Below, piece by piece: positions 28,560 to 37,365 of a stretch of DNA of 64,000 bases. The stretch is from Paraburkholderia haematera (lineage in GTDB: Bacteria; Pseudomonadota; Gammaproteobacteria; Burkholderiales; Burkholderiaceae), in NCBI RefSeq assembly GCF_905220975.1, contig NZ_CAJNBK010000007.1, positions 186,001-250,000 of the forward strand, in the 5' to 3' direction. Every line of letters begins with the position of its first letter. Positions within the stretch are counted from its first letter, which is position 1. Position numbers and translations under genes: made by a program. Below the pieces are notes generated by a model. That model was not told the DNA's origin. It worked only from the letters and a program-made list of their open reading frames with translations, and ran no database searches.

Positions 28560-29318
28560 ATGGACCAACCCAAGCGCATCCTGATCGTTGAAGACGACGT
28601 CGACATCGCCAACGTGCTGAGCCTGCACCTGCGCGACGAGCGCTACGAGGTCGTGCACAGCGCCGACGGCAATGAAGGGCTGCGCCTGCTGGAGCAAGGC
28701 GGCTGGGACGTGCTTATCCTCGACCTGATGCTGCCCGGCGTCGACGGACTGGAAATCTGCCGGCGCGCCCGCGCGATGACGCGCTATACGCCGATCATCA
28801 TCACCAGCGCGCGTTCGAGCGAAGTGCACCGGATCCTCGGCCTCGAACTCGGCGCCGACGACTATCTCGCCAAGCCGTTCTCGCTGCTCGAACTGGTGGC
28901 GCGCGTCAAAGCTTTGCTGCGGCGCGTCGAAGCCATGGCGAAAGACTCGCGCATCGACGCGGGCAGTCTGGAGATCGCCTGGCTGACGATCGATCCGCTA
29001 CCACGCGAGGCGACGGTCGACGGCAAACCCATTGAGCTGACGCCGCGTGAATTCGACCTGCTCTATTACTTCGCACAGCATCCCGGCAAAGTGTTCTCGC
29101 GGATGGACCTGCTCAATGCCGTGTGGGGCTATCAGCACGAGGGCTACGAACATACCGTCAACACCCACATCAACCGGCTACGGATGAAGATCGAAACCGA
29201 TCCCGCCCAGCCCGAGCGCATCCTGACCGTCTGGGGACGCGGCTACAAGCTCGCAGTGCCTGCCGCTCCAGGCACGCCAGGCGAAACCGGAACACGTCAG
29301 AATCAGGACGCATCGTGA
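28560..29318 (+). CDS. OmpR-family response regulator
   Basis: 252 residues. Receiver domain with the acidic pocket EDD (11-13) and phospho-acceptor Asp55 in LILDLMLPGVDG, lysine in AKPFSLLEL, then a C-terminal winged helix (LTPREFDLLYYFAQ, ILTVWGRGYKL). Its TGA overlaps the sensor kinase GTG by four bases, so they form a coupled pair. Divergent from the DipZ-like gene with a 242-base shared control region. The cue is unknown. Confidence 0.93.
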   Translation: MDQPKRILIVEDDVDIANVLSLHLRDERYEVVHSADGNEGLRLLEQGGWDVLILDLMLPGVDGLEICRRARAMTRYTPIIITSARSSEVHRILGLELGADDYLAKPFSLLELVARVKALLRRVEAMAKDSRIDAGSLEIAWLTIDPLPREATVDGKPIELTPREFDLLYYFAQHPGKVFSRMDLLNAVWGYQHEGYEHTVNTHINRLRMKIETDPAQPERILTVWGRGYKLAVPAAPGTPGETGTRQNQDAS

Positions 29319-30808
29319 ACCTGACGCTGACCCAGCGGCTCTCGCTCGTCTTCTCCGCGCTGCTGCTGGCGTGCTGCGGCGCTTCGGCGTGGCTGCAGAT
29401 CCGTTCGAGCGATCTGCACGAAAAGGAAGTCGTGCAGAGCCTCTCGAAGGATCTCGCCGAACATATCGCGCACCGCACCACGCTGATGGACGCGAACGGT
29501 TTGCGGCCCGACGCGGTACGCCAACTGTTCGGGCAGTTGATGATGGTGAACCCGAGTGTCGAGGTATACCTGCTCGACAACCAGGGGCGTATCAAGGGCG
29601 ACGACGCGCCCACGGGCCACGTCAAGCGCGCGCAGGTGGATCTCGCGCCGCTCAGGCAATTCATCGCCGGAGAGGCGTTGCCGATTCTCGGCGACGACCC
29701 ACGCAGCGTCGACGGGAAGAAAGTGTTCAGCGCCGCGCCGCTGCAATTGAGCGGGCAACCGCCGTCGGGCTATATCTACGTGGTTCTGCTCGGCGAGGAA
29801 CACGATGCGCTCGCTGCGCGCGTGGCCGCCAGTTCGGTGCTGCGAACTACGCTCTGGTCGATGGCGCTGGTCGCGCTGCTGGGATTGCTCGCCGGTTTGA
29901 CGGCATTCGGCCTGATCACACGGCCGCTACGCCGCCTGACTGAGGCGATGCGCCGCTTCGATGCCGATGGCGAACCTGCCAGTCAACCGGCAGTGCCACG
30001 CTCGTCGCCCGCCGGACGAGGCGACGAAATCGCCGTGCTCGAAGCGGCGTTCGCGCAGATGGCCAACCGCATCGGTACCCAATGGCGCGCGCTGACGCGT
30101 CAGGATCAGCAGCGGCGCGAGCTGATCGCCAATATTTCGCACGACCTGCGCACGCCCTTGACCTCGCTGCACGGCTACCTCGAAACGCTGTCGCTGAAAG
30201 CCGACACGCTAGGCGAAACGGAGCGCAAACGCTATCTGGCGATCGCGCTTGCACAGAGCGTCAAGGTCGGACGGCTCGCGCAGGCGCTATTCGAACTGGC
30301 CCGGCTCGAACACGGCAACGTGCAACCCGCGCTCGAACCCTTCTCGCTGGTCGATCTGGTCCAGGACGTCTTTCAGAAATTCGAGTTGCCGGCCGAGGCG
30401 CGGCAGATCCAGTTGCGCGCCGGCTTCCCCCCTCGCCTGCCGGCCGTCTGCGCCGATCTCGGGATGATCGAGCGTGTCTTGACGAACCTGTTCGACAACG
30501 CGATCCGCCACACACCCGCCGGAGGATCGATCGACGTCGATCTCGCGCACAAGGACGGCAAGGTATCGGTCACCGTCAGCGACACCGGTCCTGGCATTCC
30601 AGCCGAGCAGCGCGAAGGACTGTTCGAACGTCCGTTCAATTCAGGCGGCGCGCATCGCGGCGGCGGACTCGGACTGCTGATCGTGCAGCGCATGCTGCAA
30701 TTGCATCACAGCCAGATCCGTCTGCTCGAGCGCGCGGGAACGGGCACGGCATTCTGTTTCGAGTTGCCGACCACCGAAAAGCCGGCTGTTGCCGAGCTCC
30801 CGCTCTAA
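29315..30808 (+). CDS. Sensor histidine kinase (partner of the 28560 regulator)
   Basis: 497 residues from the GTG at 29315, which overlaps the regulator stop. One N-terminal helix (LVFSALLLACCGASAWL), a periplasmic domain of ~140 residues, a second helix (LVALLGLLAGLTAFGLI), HAMP, a HisKA dimer helix with NISHDLRTPLTSLHGYLETL, and an ATPase domain with N-box TNLFDNAIRHT, DTGPGIP and GGGLGLLIVQRM. Standard membrane kinase layout. Confidence 0.93.
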   Translation: MNLTLTQRLSLVFSALLLACCGASAWLQIRSSDLHEKEVVQSLSKDLAEHIAHRTTLMDANGLRPDAVRQLFGQLMMVNPSVEVYLLDNQGRIKGDDAPTGHVKRAQVDLAPLRQFIAGEALPILGDDPRSVDGKKVFSAAPLQLSGQPPSGYIYVVLLGEEHDALAARVAASSVLRTTLWSMALVALLGLLAGLTAFGLITRPLRRLTEAMRRFDADGEPASQPAVPRSSPAGRGDEIAVLEAAFAQMANRIGTQWRALTRQDQQRRELIANISHDLRTPLTSLHGYLETLSLKADTLGETERKRYLAIALAQSVKVGRLAQALFELARLEHGNVQPALEPFSLVDLVQDVFQKFELPAEARQIQLRAGFPPRLPAVCADLGMIERVLTNLFDNAIRHTPAGGSIDVDLAHKDGKVSVTVSDTGPGIPAEQREGLFERPFNSGGAHRGGGLGLLIVQRMLQLHHSQIRLLERAGTGTAFCFELPTTEKPAVAELPL

Positions 30809-30886
30809 GCGATCAGGGTGCCGGTGACACATGGTTGCCGCCTCTGCCACCTCTACCGCCTCTGCACCGCGACAGCAAACACGCAT

Positions 30887-31777
30887 TCAGCTTGTGCCCT
30901 GTTCCAGCAACTGAATCCAGAGACGCTGCGCCACGGGTCCGTGTGCGGCGTCCCGAAGCCGCGCCGCATAGTGCTTAAGGGTAGCGCCTTGCAGATGCCG
31001 CCCCTCCAGCGATACCAGACGATGTTCCTCGAGGTCGCCGGCGACCAGATGAAGGGGCATGTGGCCCCACGCGAGCCCTTGCACGATCAGCTCGCGCTTC
31101 ATCAACTGATCGGGCACGGTACAGGTTGGCGCGCCCTCGATCAGATAGTAATTGGCGTCCGAAGGCTGCCTGCTCGTGTCACGAATAACGCACTGAACGT
31201 AAGGCCTCAAGTCATCGGGCGCGATCGATTTATCGGGGGACTGCTTGAGAAATCCTGGCGCGGCAACCGGCACGAGCTTTACCTCGAAAAGTTCGACGGT
31301 TTCAATGGCAGGCGACGGTTTGTCGAGGTGATGGAAGATCAGGTCACACTCGCCGTTTTTCAGCCGCTCCCAAGGGCCGCTAATCGCCTCGAATAGCAGC
31401 GTAAGGCGCGTGCCGCGACTCGCGTCAAAGAACCGTCTAAGCGTACCCAGTGTTTCCGGCAACGGACACAGATCACCCACCACGACGCGTAACTCCGCCT
31501 CCTGTCCGGCCGCGAGCTGGGCGGCTTCGCGCTGGAGATTTTCATATTGATGAAGAAACTGCGCGACCCGCGCGTGATACGCCGCGCCTTCCGACGTGAG
31601 CGACACACGGTACCCGGCCCGGTCGAGCAGGATCATTCCCACTTGAGCTTCAAGCGCTCTCACGGCGGCATGGACTGTTGGGTGTGTCCGGTTCAGGCGA
31701 ACCGCGGCCGCGGCAAAGCTGCCTTCGACAACCAGAGCCTCAAAGCACTGCAACTGCAATAGCGTAGGTGCGTTCAT
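30887..31777 (-). CDS. LysR-family regulator
   Basis: 296 residues from the ATG at 31777 (31810 also possible; neither has a good ribosome site). N-terminal winged helix (FEALVVEGSFAAAAVRLNRTHPTVHAAVRALE) and a LysR effector domain. Divergent from the quinone oxidoreductase-like gene at 31870, the usual LysR arrangement, with the shared promoter in the 92-base gap. Confidence 0.88.
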   Translation of the reverse strand: MNAPTLLQLQCFEALVVEGSFAAAAVRLNRTHPTVHAAVRALEAQVGMILLDRAGYRVSLTSEGAAYHARVAQFLHQYENLQREAAQLAAGQEAELRVVVGDLCPLPETLGTLRRFFDASRGTRLTLLFEAISGPWERLKNGECDLIFHHLDKPSPAIETVELFEVKLVPVAAPGFLKQSPDKSIAPDDLRPYVQCVIRDTSRQPSDANYYLIEGAPTCTVPDQLMKRELIVQGLAWGHMPLHLVAGDLEEHRLVSLEGRHLQGATLKHYAARLRDAAHGPVAQRLWIQLLEQGTS

Positions 31778-31869
31778 TGTAGAAACAGACTTCAGTCTTT
31801 GTCGAAACATAGTAATTTATCTCGACGAATCTCGATCCTACCATTCAGTCTCCTATTGAGGAGATCGAC

Positions 31870-32844
31870 ATGAAGGCAATCGTGAGAAAGCAGTTTGGTG
31901 GTCCTGAGGTGCTCGGCATCGCCGAGAGACCACTGCCGGCAGTAAAACCAGGTTGTGTGCTGATTCGCGTTCGGGCATTTGGCCTGAACCGCGCCGAGCT
32001 CTACATGCGCCGCGGGTCGTGGGGAGAGGTGGCGGAAGTGAGCGGCATTGAATGTGCTGGGTCGGTGGTGTCCGATGCCACCGGTACCCTGCGCGAAGGT
32101 CAGAAGGTCGTGGCGCTGATGGGCGGAATGGGTCGAACGATCGACGGCAGTTATGCGGAATACGTCGCCGTACCCGCAACCAATGTCGTGGCCGTCGAGA
32201 GCGACCTCGACTGGGAACATCTCGCCGCCCTGCCGGAGGCTTATGCGGTCGCGTGGACGTGCCTTCACAGAAACCTGGCTGTACAGGCCGGGCAGACGCT
32301 CGTCGTGCGCGGCGGGACGTCGAGCCTCGGACTGGCCGCCATCGATATCGCCTGCCAACTTGGCGCAGAGGTGATTGCGAGCACGCGTCGGCCAGAGGGA
32401 GAAGCCTTGCTGCGTTCGCGTGGGGCCGCACATGTCGTGACGGCGGCGGATGAGTTATGCGCGGCGCCGGGCTGGCCGGGGGGCAAGGCCGACGCAGTAC
32501 TCGAGCTGACCGGAAACAGCACCGTTCTCGACTCAATGCGCGCCACCCGCCGTGGAGGTCGCGTGTGCCTGGCCGGATTTCTGGGCGGACTCGCGCCGCT
32601 AGCAAACTTCGATCCGCTCAACCAGATGCCCAGTGACGTTCATTTGAGCTTTTTCGGGAGCTTCAACTTCGGCAACCCCGACTTTCCACTATCAGACGTG
32701 CCCATGCAGCAGATCGTGGATTTCGAGGCAAGCGGTGTCTATCACGGCAAACCAGCGCACGTATTTGGCTTTTCTGAAGTTCCGCTCGCGCACGAACTGA
32801 TGGAGCGCAACGAGGCGCTTGGGAAGTGTGTCGTGCTGGTCTAA
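31870..32844 (+). CDS. Zinc-independent MDR/quinone oxidoreductase-like protein
   Basis: 324 residues of the medium-chain dehydrogenase/reductase superfamily: GroES-like start (MKAIVRKQFGGPEVLGI, LNRAELYMRRG), ALPEAYAVAWTCL and an NADPH-binding Rossmann segment (VRGGTSSLGLAAIDIA). The structural and catalytic zinc cysteines of alcohol dehydrogenases are not seen, placing it with the quinone oxidoreductase branch. Divergent from the LysR gene at 30887, probably its regulator. Confidence 0.88.
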   Translation: MKAIVRKQFGGPEVLGIAERPLPAVKPGCVLIRVRAFGLNRAELYMRRGSWGEVAEVSGIECAGSVVSDATGTLREGQKVVALMGGMGRTIDGSYAEYVAVPATNVVAVESDLDWEHLAALPEAYAVAWTCLHRNLAVQAGQTLVVRGGTSSLGLAAIDIACQLGAEVIASTRRPEGEALLRSRGAAHVVTAADELCAAPGWPGGKADAVLELTGNSTVLDSMRATRRGGRVCLAGFLGGLAPLANFDPLNQMPSDVHLSFFGSFNFGNPDFPLSDVPMQQIVDFEASGVYHGKPAHVFGFSEVPLAHELMERNEALGKCVVLV

Positions 32845-33014
32845 AGACTAACCGGGTTTTCACCCCAACCCACACGAAGTTCAACATTTCGACGCCGCAT
32901 GTTTGTCTGCCAATAGCCATATAGCCCACATCCCCAACAGAATGGGATGTGCCTGCCGTTCAGGGAGGCATGCGTGGTTGCCGCAAGCAGCCGTTCCTGC
33001 AAAAGGAAAATCGT

Positions 33015-33512
33015 ATGTTGATGCGTGACGCAATCCCTACCGCCCTGACCCGAGGATCCGCCCTTCTTTCGGAAGACCCGATTACGCCGTCCTCGCTAAA
33101 GACCTTCCAGCATACGTTCGACATTTATCTAAAGGACTCGAACGCCTTCATGAACACGTATTTCTCACGCTACTTCGAGTGGCAAGGTGTTTGCCGCGAA
33201 CGGTGGTTCCATGAGTGCATACACAACGACCTGCTGGGATCGGACGGCATGTTCGTGACCAAGCGAGCGCACCAGGAGTACGTCCACGAAACTTTCCCTT
33301 TCCAGCGCGTGGATTGCTATCTGAACACGGTGCAGGTCAAGCAGTGCTCGGCCTACCTGCTGTTTCGCTTCTGCGTGGATGGGCGCCAGGTTTCGCAGGG
33401 CTACCAGCAGATCCTGTACGCCGGACGGGACCGGAAGATCAGGCGGTTCCCGGAAGGCATCGTCGGGCGGGTCAAGGAGTATGAACTGCCGTTGACGGCA
33501 CTAGCCGCGTGA
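33015..33512 (+). CDS. Hotdog-fold thioesterase-like protein
   Basis: 165 residues from the ATG at 33015 (AAGGA seven bases upstream). The segment FDIYLKDSNAFMNTYFSRYFEWQGVCRERWF resembles the DxxxxxNVYFxNYxRWQGxCRE pattern of acyl-CoA and enediyne-type hotdog thioesterases. In that family an Arg/Glu pair helps thioester cleavage; CRERW keeps this. Substrate unknown. It is convergent with the histidine kinase at 33607, so a link to that signalling pair is only positional. Confidence 0.65.
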   Translation: MLMRDAIPTALTRGSALLSEDPITPSSLKTFQHTFDIYLKDSNAFMNTYFSRYFEWQGVCRERWFHECIHNDLLGSDGMFVTKRAHQEYVHETFPFQRVDCYLNTVQVKQCSAYLLFRFCVDGRQVSQGYQQILYAGRDRKIRRFPEGIVGRVKEYELPLTALAA

Positions 33513-33541
33513 TCTCAGCGGCTGACTTCCGCCATAAAGTC

Positions 33542-33611
33542 TTATCGCTGGGTTTTATCGCTGGGTTTTATCGTTAAGGTTCACCCTTAACTTTCACCCT
33601 TAACTTTCACT
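33542..33611. repeat. Two short 13-bp tandem repeats
   Basis: TTATCGCTGGGTT in about 2.5 copies (33542-33573), then TTCACCCTTAACT in about 2.5 copies (33580-33611). Both have a period of 13 and lie in the convergent gap; the second runs into the stop codon of the histidine kinase gene. Confidence 0.75.
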
Positions 33612-35046
33612 CATGACGCCGGCGCAAGGACCGCGCTGGCGCCTCCCTCAGTGCGCGATCCGCGGGCGACCCCGGTACCGGCAAACGCACAGTGAAGGTC
33701 GTGTGCGCACCGCGCAACGAACTGCATTCGATACTGCCGCCCAGAAGCTCCGCAGCGCGGCGGCAGAATGCGAGCCCCATTCCCGCGCCGCTTCCGTGCC
33801 GCTTGGTCGAGAAGAAGGCGTCGAAAATATGCGGCATCACGTCGGGCGCGATGCCCGGCCCCGTATCGCGGAATCGCAATACGCAAAAGCCGTGCTCCTG
33901 AACCGCACTAATGACGATCTCGCCCTCGCCGCTCACGTGAATAGCGTGCAACGCGTTTTTCAGCAGATTGAACAGCACGAAAACCGCCAGCGTGTCGGAG
34001 CCCGAGAAGCATAGCGTTGCGTCGATTGGCGCCACCGTCACACGCGCACGTTCGTCGCCACGGAACGGATAGCGCTCCAGCGCCGACGCCACGCATTGCT
34101 GGATGGAATGCGGGCTAAAGCGGGTACGGTCGAGCCGGTCCAGCGTGAACGATGCGAGCGCCATTTCGACCATCGCACTGGTGCCCGCAACCTCCCTTCT
34201 GATCGCCGTGGCAAGCTGACTGATGCGCTCGGACTGCCCGGTATGCATCTCCTGATCGTCGTAAAGCCCATGTGTGACGGCCAGCCGGTAACCTTTGAAC
34301 ACGTGAGACCACACGCTGGCGATTTCGTCGGCGTGCATGGCGATCGTCGCGAGCGGCGTCGCGATTTCATGCGCGATGGTCGCCGCGATCGCATAGGGAT
34401 GAATCAGGTGATAACGGACGATCGTGATCGCAAGCAGCCCCAGGCTAAGGGCGATGAACAGCACCCCCGGCGGATAGAACGCATAGCCGTAGTTGACCGC
34501 GTAGTCGACTGCCGCGAGCGAATACAGGCAAAGGCTCGCAAAGCAGAGATCGAGGCGCCTGCGCGCTTCGCCGCCGGCCTGCTTGCGGGCCATGAGCAGA
34601 AGCTGTCCGCTGCGGCCGGCGAGCAAGACGGTTTGCAATACGTGCAATGGATGCAGCAGCCCTGCGCTCGGATAGTAGCCAAAGAAGTAGTGCCGGTAGC
34701 CGGCGACCACTTCGTTGCCGGGCAGCAGCACGGCGAGAACAAGGCACATACCGTAAGACGCGAGCAATATCGGCTGCTCGCGGCGCTTTGCCGCCACCTC
34801 CGTGACGAAGTGATAGAACGTGGTGGGCAGGAAGAGAATGAAGAGATAACCGACCCGAACCAGCACGCTCGCAATGTGGGGGTCTTCCGTCTGGAACAGC
34901 AAGGTCCACGTGCCCTGCCAGGCAAATGTCGCCGTGCACATCAAAAGGAATGGCGCGGACAGGCGCGTCACCCCTTGTGTGACGAGTACGTAAAGGCCGA
35001 ACACCACGAACAACGCAGACACAAAGGCAGTCGGAATGGCGTACAT
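33607..35046 (-). CDS. Multi-TM sensor histidine kinase, LqsS/CqsS/PhcS-like
   Basis: 479 residues from the ATG at 35046 (the frame also has a TTG at 35055). Residues 1-~215 are about seven membrane helices with short loops and no HAMP or PAS domain. The H-box is AHEIATPLATIAMHADEI, the N-box NLLKNALHAI, and the end reads FDAFFSTKRHGSGAGMGLAFCRRAAELLGGSIECSS. The FCRR-x-x-E-x-x-GG ending and the helical sensor resemble the kinases that sense alpha-hydroxyketones (CqsS, LqsS, JqsK) or 3-hydroxy fatty methyl esters (PhcS); this is inferred by memory, not by search. Same strand as the regulator at 35131, 84 bases downstream. Confidence 0.72.
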   Translation of the reverse strand: MYAIPTAFVSALFVVFGLYVLVTQGVTRLSAPFLLMCTATFAWQGTWTLLFQTEDPHIASVLVRVGYLFILFLPTTFYHFVTEVAAKRREQPILLASYGMCLVLAVLLPGNEVVAGYRHYFFGYYPSAGLLHPLHVLQTVLLAGRSGQLLLMARKQAGGEARRRLDLCFASLCLYSLAAVDYAVNYGYAFYPPGVLFIALSLGLLAITIVRYHLIHPYAIAATIAHEIATPLATIAMHADEIASVWSHVFKGYRLAVTHGLYDDQEMHTGQSERISQLATAIRREVAGTSAMVEMALASFTLDRLDRTRFSPHSIQQCVASALERYPFRGDERARVTVAPIDATLCFSGSDTLAVFVLFNLLKNALHAIHVSGEGEIVISAVQEHGFCVLRFRDTGPGIAPDVMPHIFDAFFSTKRHGSGAGMGLAFCRRAAELLGGSIECSSLRGAHTTFTVRLPVPGSPADRALREAPARSLRRRHE

Positions 35047-35130
35047 GTGGCTCAAGGTGTCAGGAAACGTGGTTCTATTCCGGCGTGTTTATAGGGGAGC
35101 GATAGCGGAGTATGCGAACAGGCCAGTTCC

Positions 35131-36105
35131 TCATGTGCGGGCTTGCTGATTCCGGTCACTGCGCCATTGCGAAAATGTCAGCGTGCTCAAACCCACGTCG
35201 CTCGAATCTATCCGGGTCCAGCAATAGAACGCGTCGTCCCAGCCAGGGACGGTTTGCGGCGTTACCGTTTTGAAGTCCGCACCGGGACGAAACGCCAGGT
35301 GTGGCCAGAAAACAGGCATCGACTCGCGCACCGCCATCCGCCTCAGCAGATCGGCCGGCCCACTCTCATCCGCCACGATCTCCGCCTGCGAGATCCAGTC
35401 GTTCTCAGCCCACGCAAGGAAAACACTCGGGTTGCCCGCGCGGTCGAACATCAGAATCGCATTCTGCTCCGGACGCCAGTAGTACTCGACGATGCCTTCA
35501 GCGGCAACCACCGCGTCGATCACCTTGATGGTTCGCGGATCGCAATAGATCATGCCATTTTCGCCCAGGCCCAGCCAGCCTGCCTCCGAACAATGCCTGT
35601 TCCTGGCGTCTTTCAGAAAGTGGACCAATCGGTTGGCTGAATCGGCATCCGTCTTTCTCAGATACAGATCGACGATTCCGGCATTGAAGGCCTTGACCGC
35701 GACGGTCTCATCCGCGACGCCGGTCAGGAGTACCTTTGCGCAACGCAAACTGGATATGGACGAAAGGAATTCGACGCCGCTCAGTCCGGGCATGTCGTAA
35801 TCGACGACAACCGCGGCCACCTCCGCGAATCGTGAATCCCGGGCCAGCACGTCTCGCGCCGCCGAGGTTTCGACCAACCGCTCAAGGCCGGTCTCGCTCA
35901 GACCGGCAGACGCCGGCGCAAACGCCAGCGAATTCTCGCGGGCGTGCTTGCGAATAAAAGCGAGCGCGGTTTGCGGCCGCGTGAAAAACAGATTGGTTGA
36001 AATATCCGGAAAGAATCGACGCAATGCATCAAGGTAGCTGTCGCTGTCGTCCACGAAAACGACCGATGCCGGATAGAAAACAGGGGGGCGAATAAAATTG
36101 TTCAT
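35131..36105 (-). CDS. Atypical response regulator, LqsR/PhcQ-like
   Basis: 324 residues from the ATG at 36105. The receiver begins SVVFVDDSDSYLDALRRFFP but the phospho-acceptor Asp102 (VVVDYDMPGLSG) lies ~45 residues later than in CheY because of an insert (residues ~52-92); LqsR of Legionella is likewise known for a late Asp (D108). The lysine in LRKTDAD closes the receiver. The C-terminal ~170 residues have no HTH; they hold VEYYWRPEQNAILMFDRAGNPS, a motif I associate with LqsR-type output domains. First gene of an operon with the kinase. Confidence 0.7.
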   Translation of the reverse strand: MNNFIRPPVFYPASVVFVDDSDSYLDALRRFFPDISTNLFFTRPQTALAFIRKHARENSLAFAPASAGLSETGLERLVETSAARDVLARDSRFAEVAAVVVDYDMPGLSGVEFLSSISSLRCAKVLLTGVADETVAVKAFNAGIVDLYLRKTDADSANRLVHFLKDARNRHCSEAGWLGLGENGMIYCDPRTIKVIDAVVAAEGIVEYYWRPEQNAILMFDRAGNPSVFLAWAENDWISQAEIVADESGPADLLRRMAVRESMPVFWPHLAFRPGADFKTVTPQTVPGWDDAFYCWTRIDSSDVGLSTLTFSQWRSDRNQQART

Positions 36106-36433
36106 GTCTATTACGTGGAATATGTGGCGCGCCTCGCGCCGGCTTACACGCCGGCTTCTCTCACGCTGGCTCCCGGGCCGATTCCCGCTGAACCGTATAG
36201 TACCGGGGTCTTTGCATGAACAGTGCAAACTTGCGCGGCCTTTCCGCCATAGTATGCGGATGGAATAAATTGAATTAATCGAGTCGAGTCGAGTCGATTT
36301 TATTCTGCCGCAATCGATCCCGGCATGCGAGATGCCCGAGTCAGGGTTTGACCGCGCAGCGCTCAGGTTGACGCGGGAGCCATACTGGAGTTCCCGGCTG
36401 ACTCGCCGGCGTGAACCAGAACGGAGCAAGCGA
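36106..36433. other. Divergent promoter region with a pentanucleotide repeat
   Basis: Gap of 328 bases between the response regulator and the intradiol dioxygenase gene. It contains TCGAG repeated nearly four times at 36279-36297 in an AT-richer patch. No gene seen. Confidence 0.6.
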
Positions 36434-37306
36434 ATGCGCAACTTCGATGAAAACAACATCACCACTGCGGTCATTGATCGACTCGCAGAATGCACGTCGC
36501 CGCGCGCCCGGCAAATCAGCGAGTCGCTTGTCAGGCACCTGCATGACTTCGTGCGGGACGTGGAGCCCACTCAGGAGGAATGGGGCGAGGCCATTGGCTT
36601 CCTGACCGGTGTCGGAAAAATGTGCTCCGACACGCGGCAGGAATTCATCCTCCTTTCGGACGCCCTGGGCGTTTCAATGCTGGTGGATGCGATCAATCAC
36701 CGGCTTGCGAAGCACGCGACCGAAACGACGGTGCTCGGCCCGTTCTACGTCGAGAACCCGCCCGAATACGCCCTGGGCGATCTCATCGACACACGCCCGG
36801 GGCCTGCTCTTTTCTGCGAGGGCAAGGTGACGGACGTCGACGGCAAGCCGCTGGCCGGCGCGATCGTCGACACCTGGCATTCCGATGCAGAAGGGTTCTA
36901 CGATGTCCAGGCCGAAGCCGGTCTGAAAAGTTTGACAGGACGCGCCCGCTTGCGCACGGATGCGGAAGGCCGCTTCTGGTTCCGCTCCATCGTGCCGAAG
37001 TTCTATCCCATTCCGCACGACGGCCCGGTCGGCAAGATGCTTGAAGCACAAGGCCGCCATCCCTATCGCCCCGCGCACGTGCACTTCATGATCAGCGCAC
37101 CGGGCTACGAAAAACTGATAACGCATGTGTTTCTGGACGGCGACCCGTACCTCGACTCGGACGTGGTGTTCGGCGTCAAGGACTCGCTCGTCAAGCCGCT
37201 CGTTGCGCAGCAGCCGGGTACGACGCCCGCCGGCCACGCAGTCGATGCCGGGACCTCGCTGCTGCACTATGATTTTGCGCTCGCCCGGGAGGCGATCTCG
37301 TCATGA
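36434..37306 (+). CDS. Intradiol ring-cleavage dioxygenase (hydroxyquinol 1,2-dioxygenase-like)
   Basis: 290 residues from the ATG at 36434, with GGAG seven bases upstream. N-terminal dimer helices with EWGEAIGFLTGVGKMCSDTRQEFILLSDALGVSMLVD, then the iron-binding core. The four Fe(III) ligands are visible: Tyr in EGFYDVQ, Tyr in KFYPIPHDGPVG, and two His in YRPAHVHFM. The phrase ALGVSMLVDAINHR and TETTVLGPFYV fit the hydroxyquinol 1,2-dioxygenase branch better than catechol or protocatechuate enzymes. Product would be maleylacetate; no maleylacetate reductase gene is adjacent. Confidence 0.87.
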   Translation: MRNFDENNITTAVIDRLAECTSPRARQISESLVRHLHDFVRDVEPTQEEWGEAIGFLTGVGKMCSDTRQEFILLSDALGVSMLVDAINHRLAKHATETTVLGPFYVENPPEYALGDLIDTRPGPALFCEGKVTDVDGKPLAGAIVDTWHSDAEGFYDVQAEAGLKSLTGRARLRTDAEGRFWFRSIVPKFYPIPHDGPVGKMLEAQGRHPYRPAHVHFMISAPGYEKLITHVFLDGDPYLDSDVVFGVKDSLVKPLVAQQPGTTPAGHAVDAGTSLLHYDFALAREAISS

Positions 37307-37365
37307 AGAGGCCCTCGTGGCGCAGACGTGTGTTTCGTGACGTGTGTTTCGTGTTGCGAGAGCCG

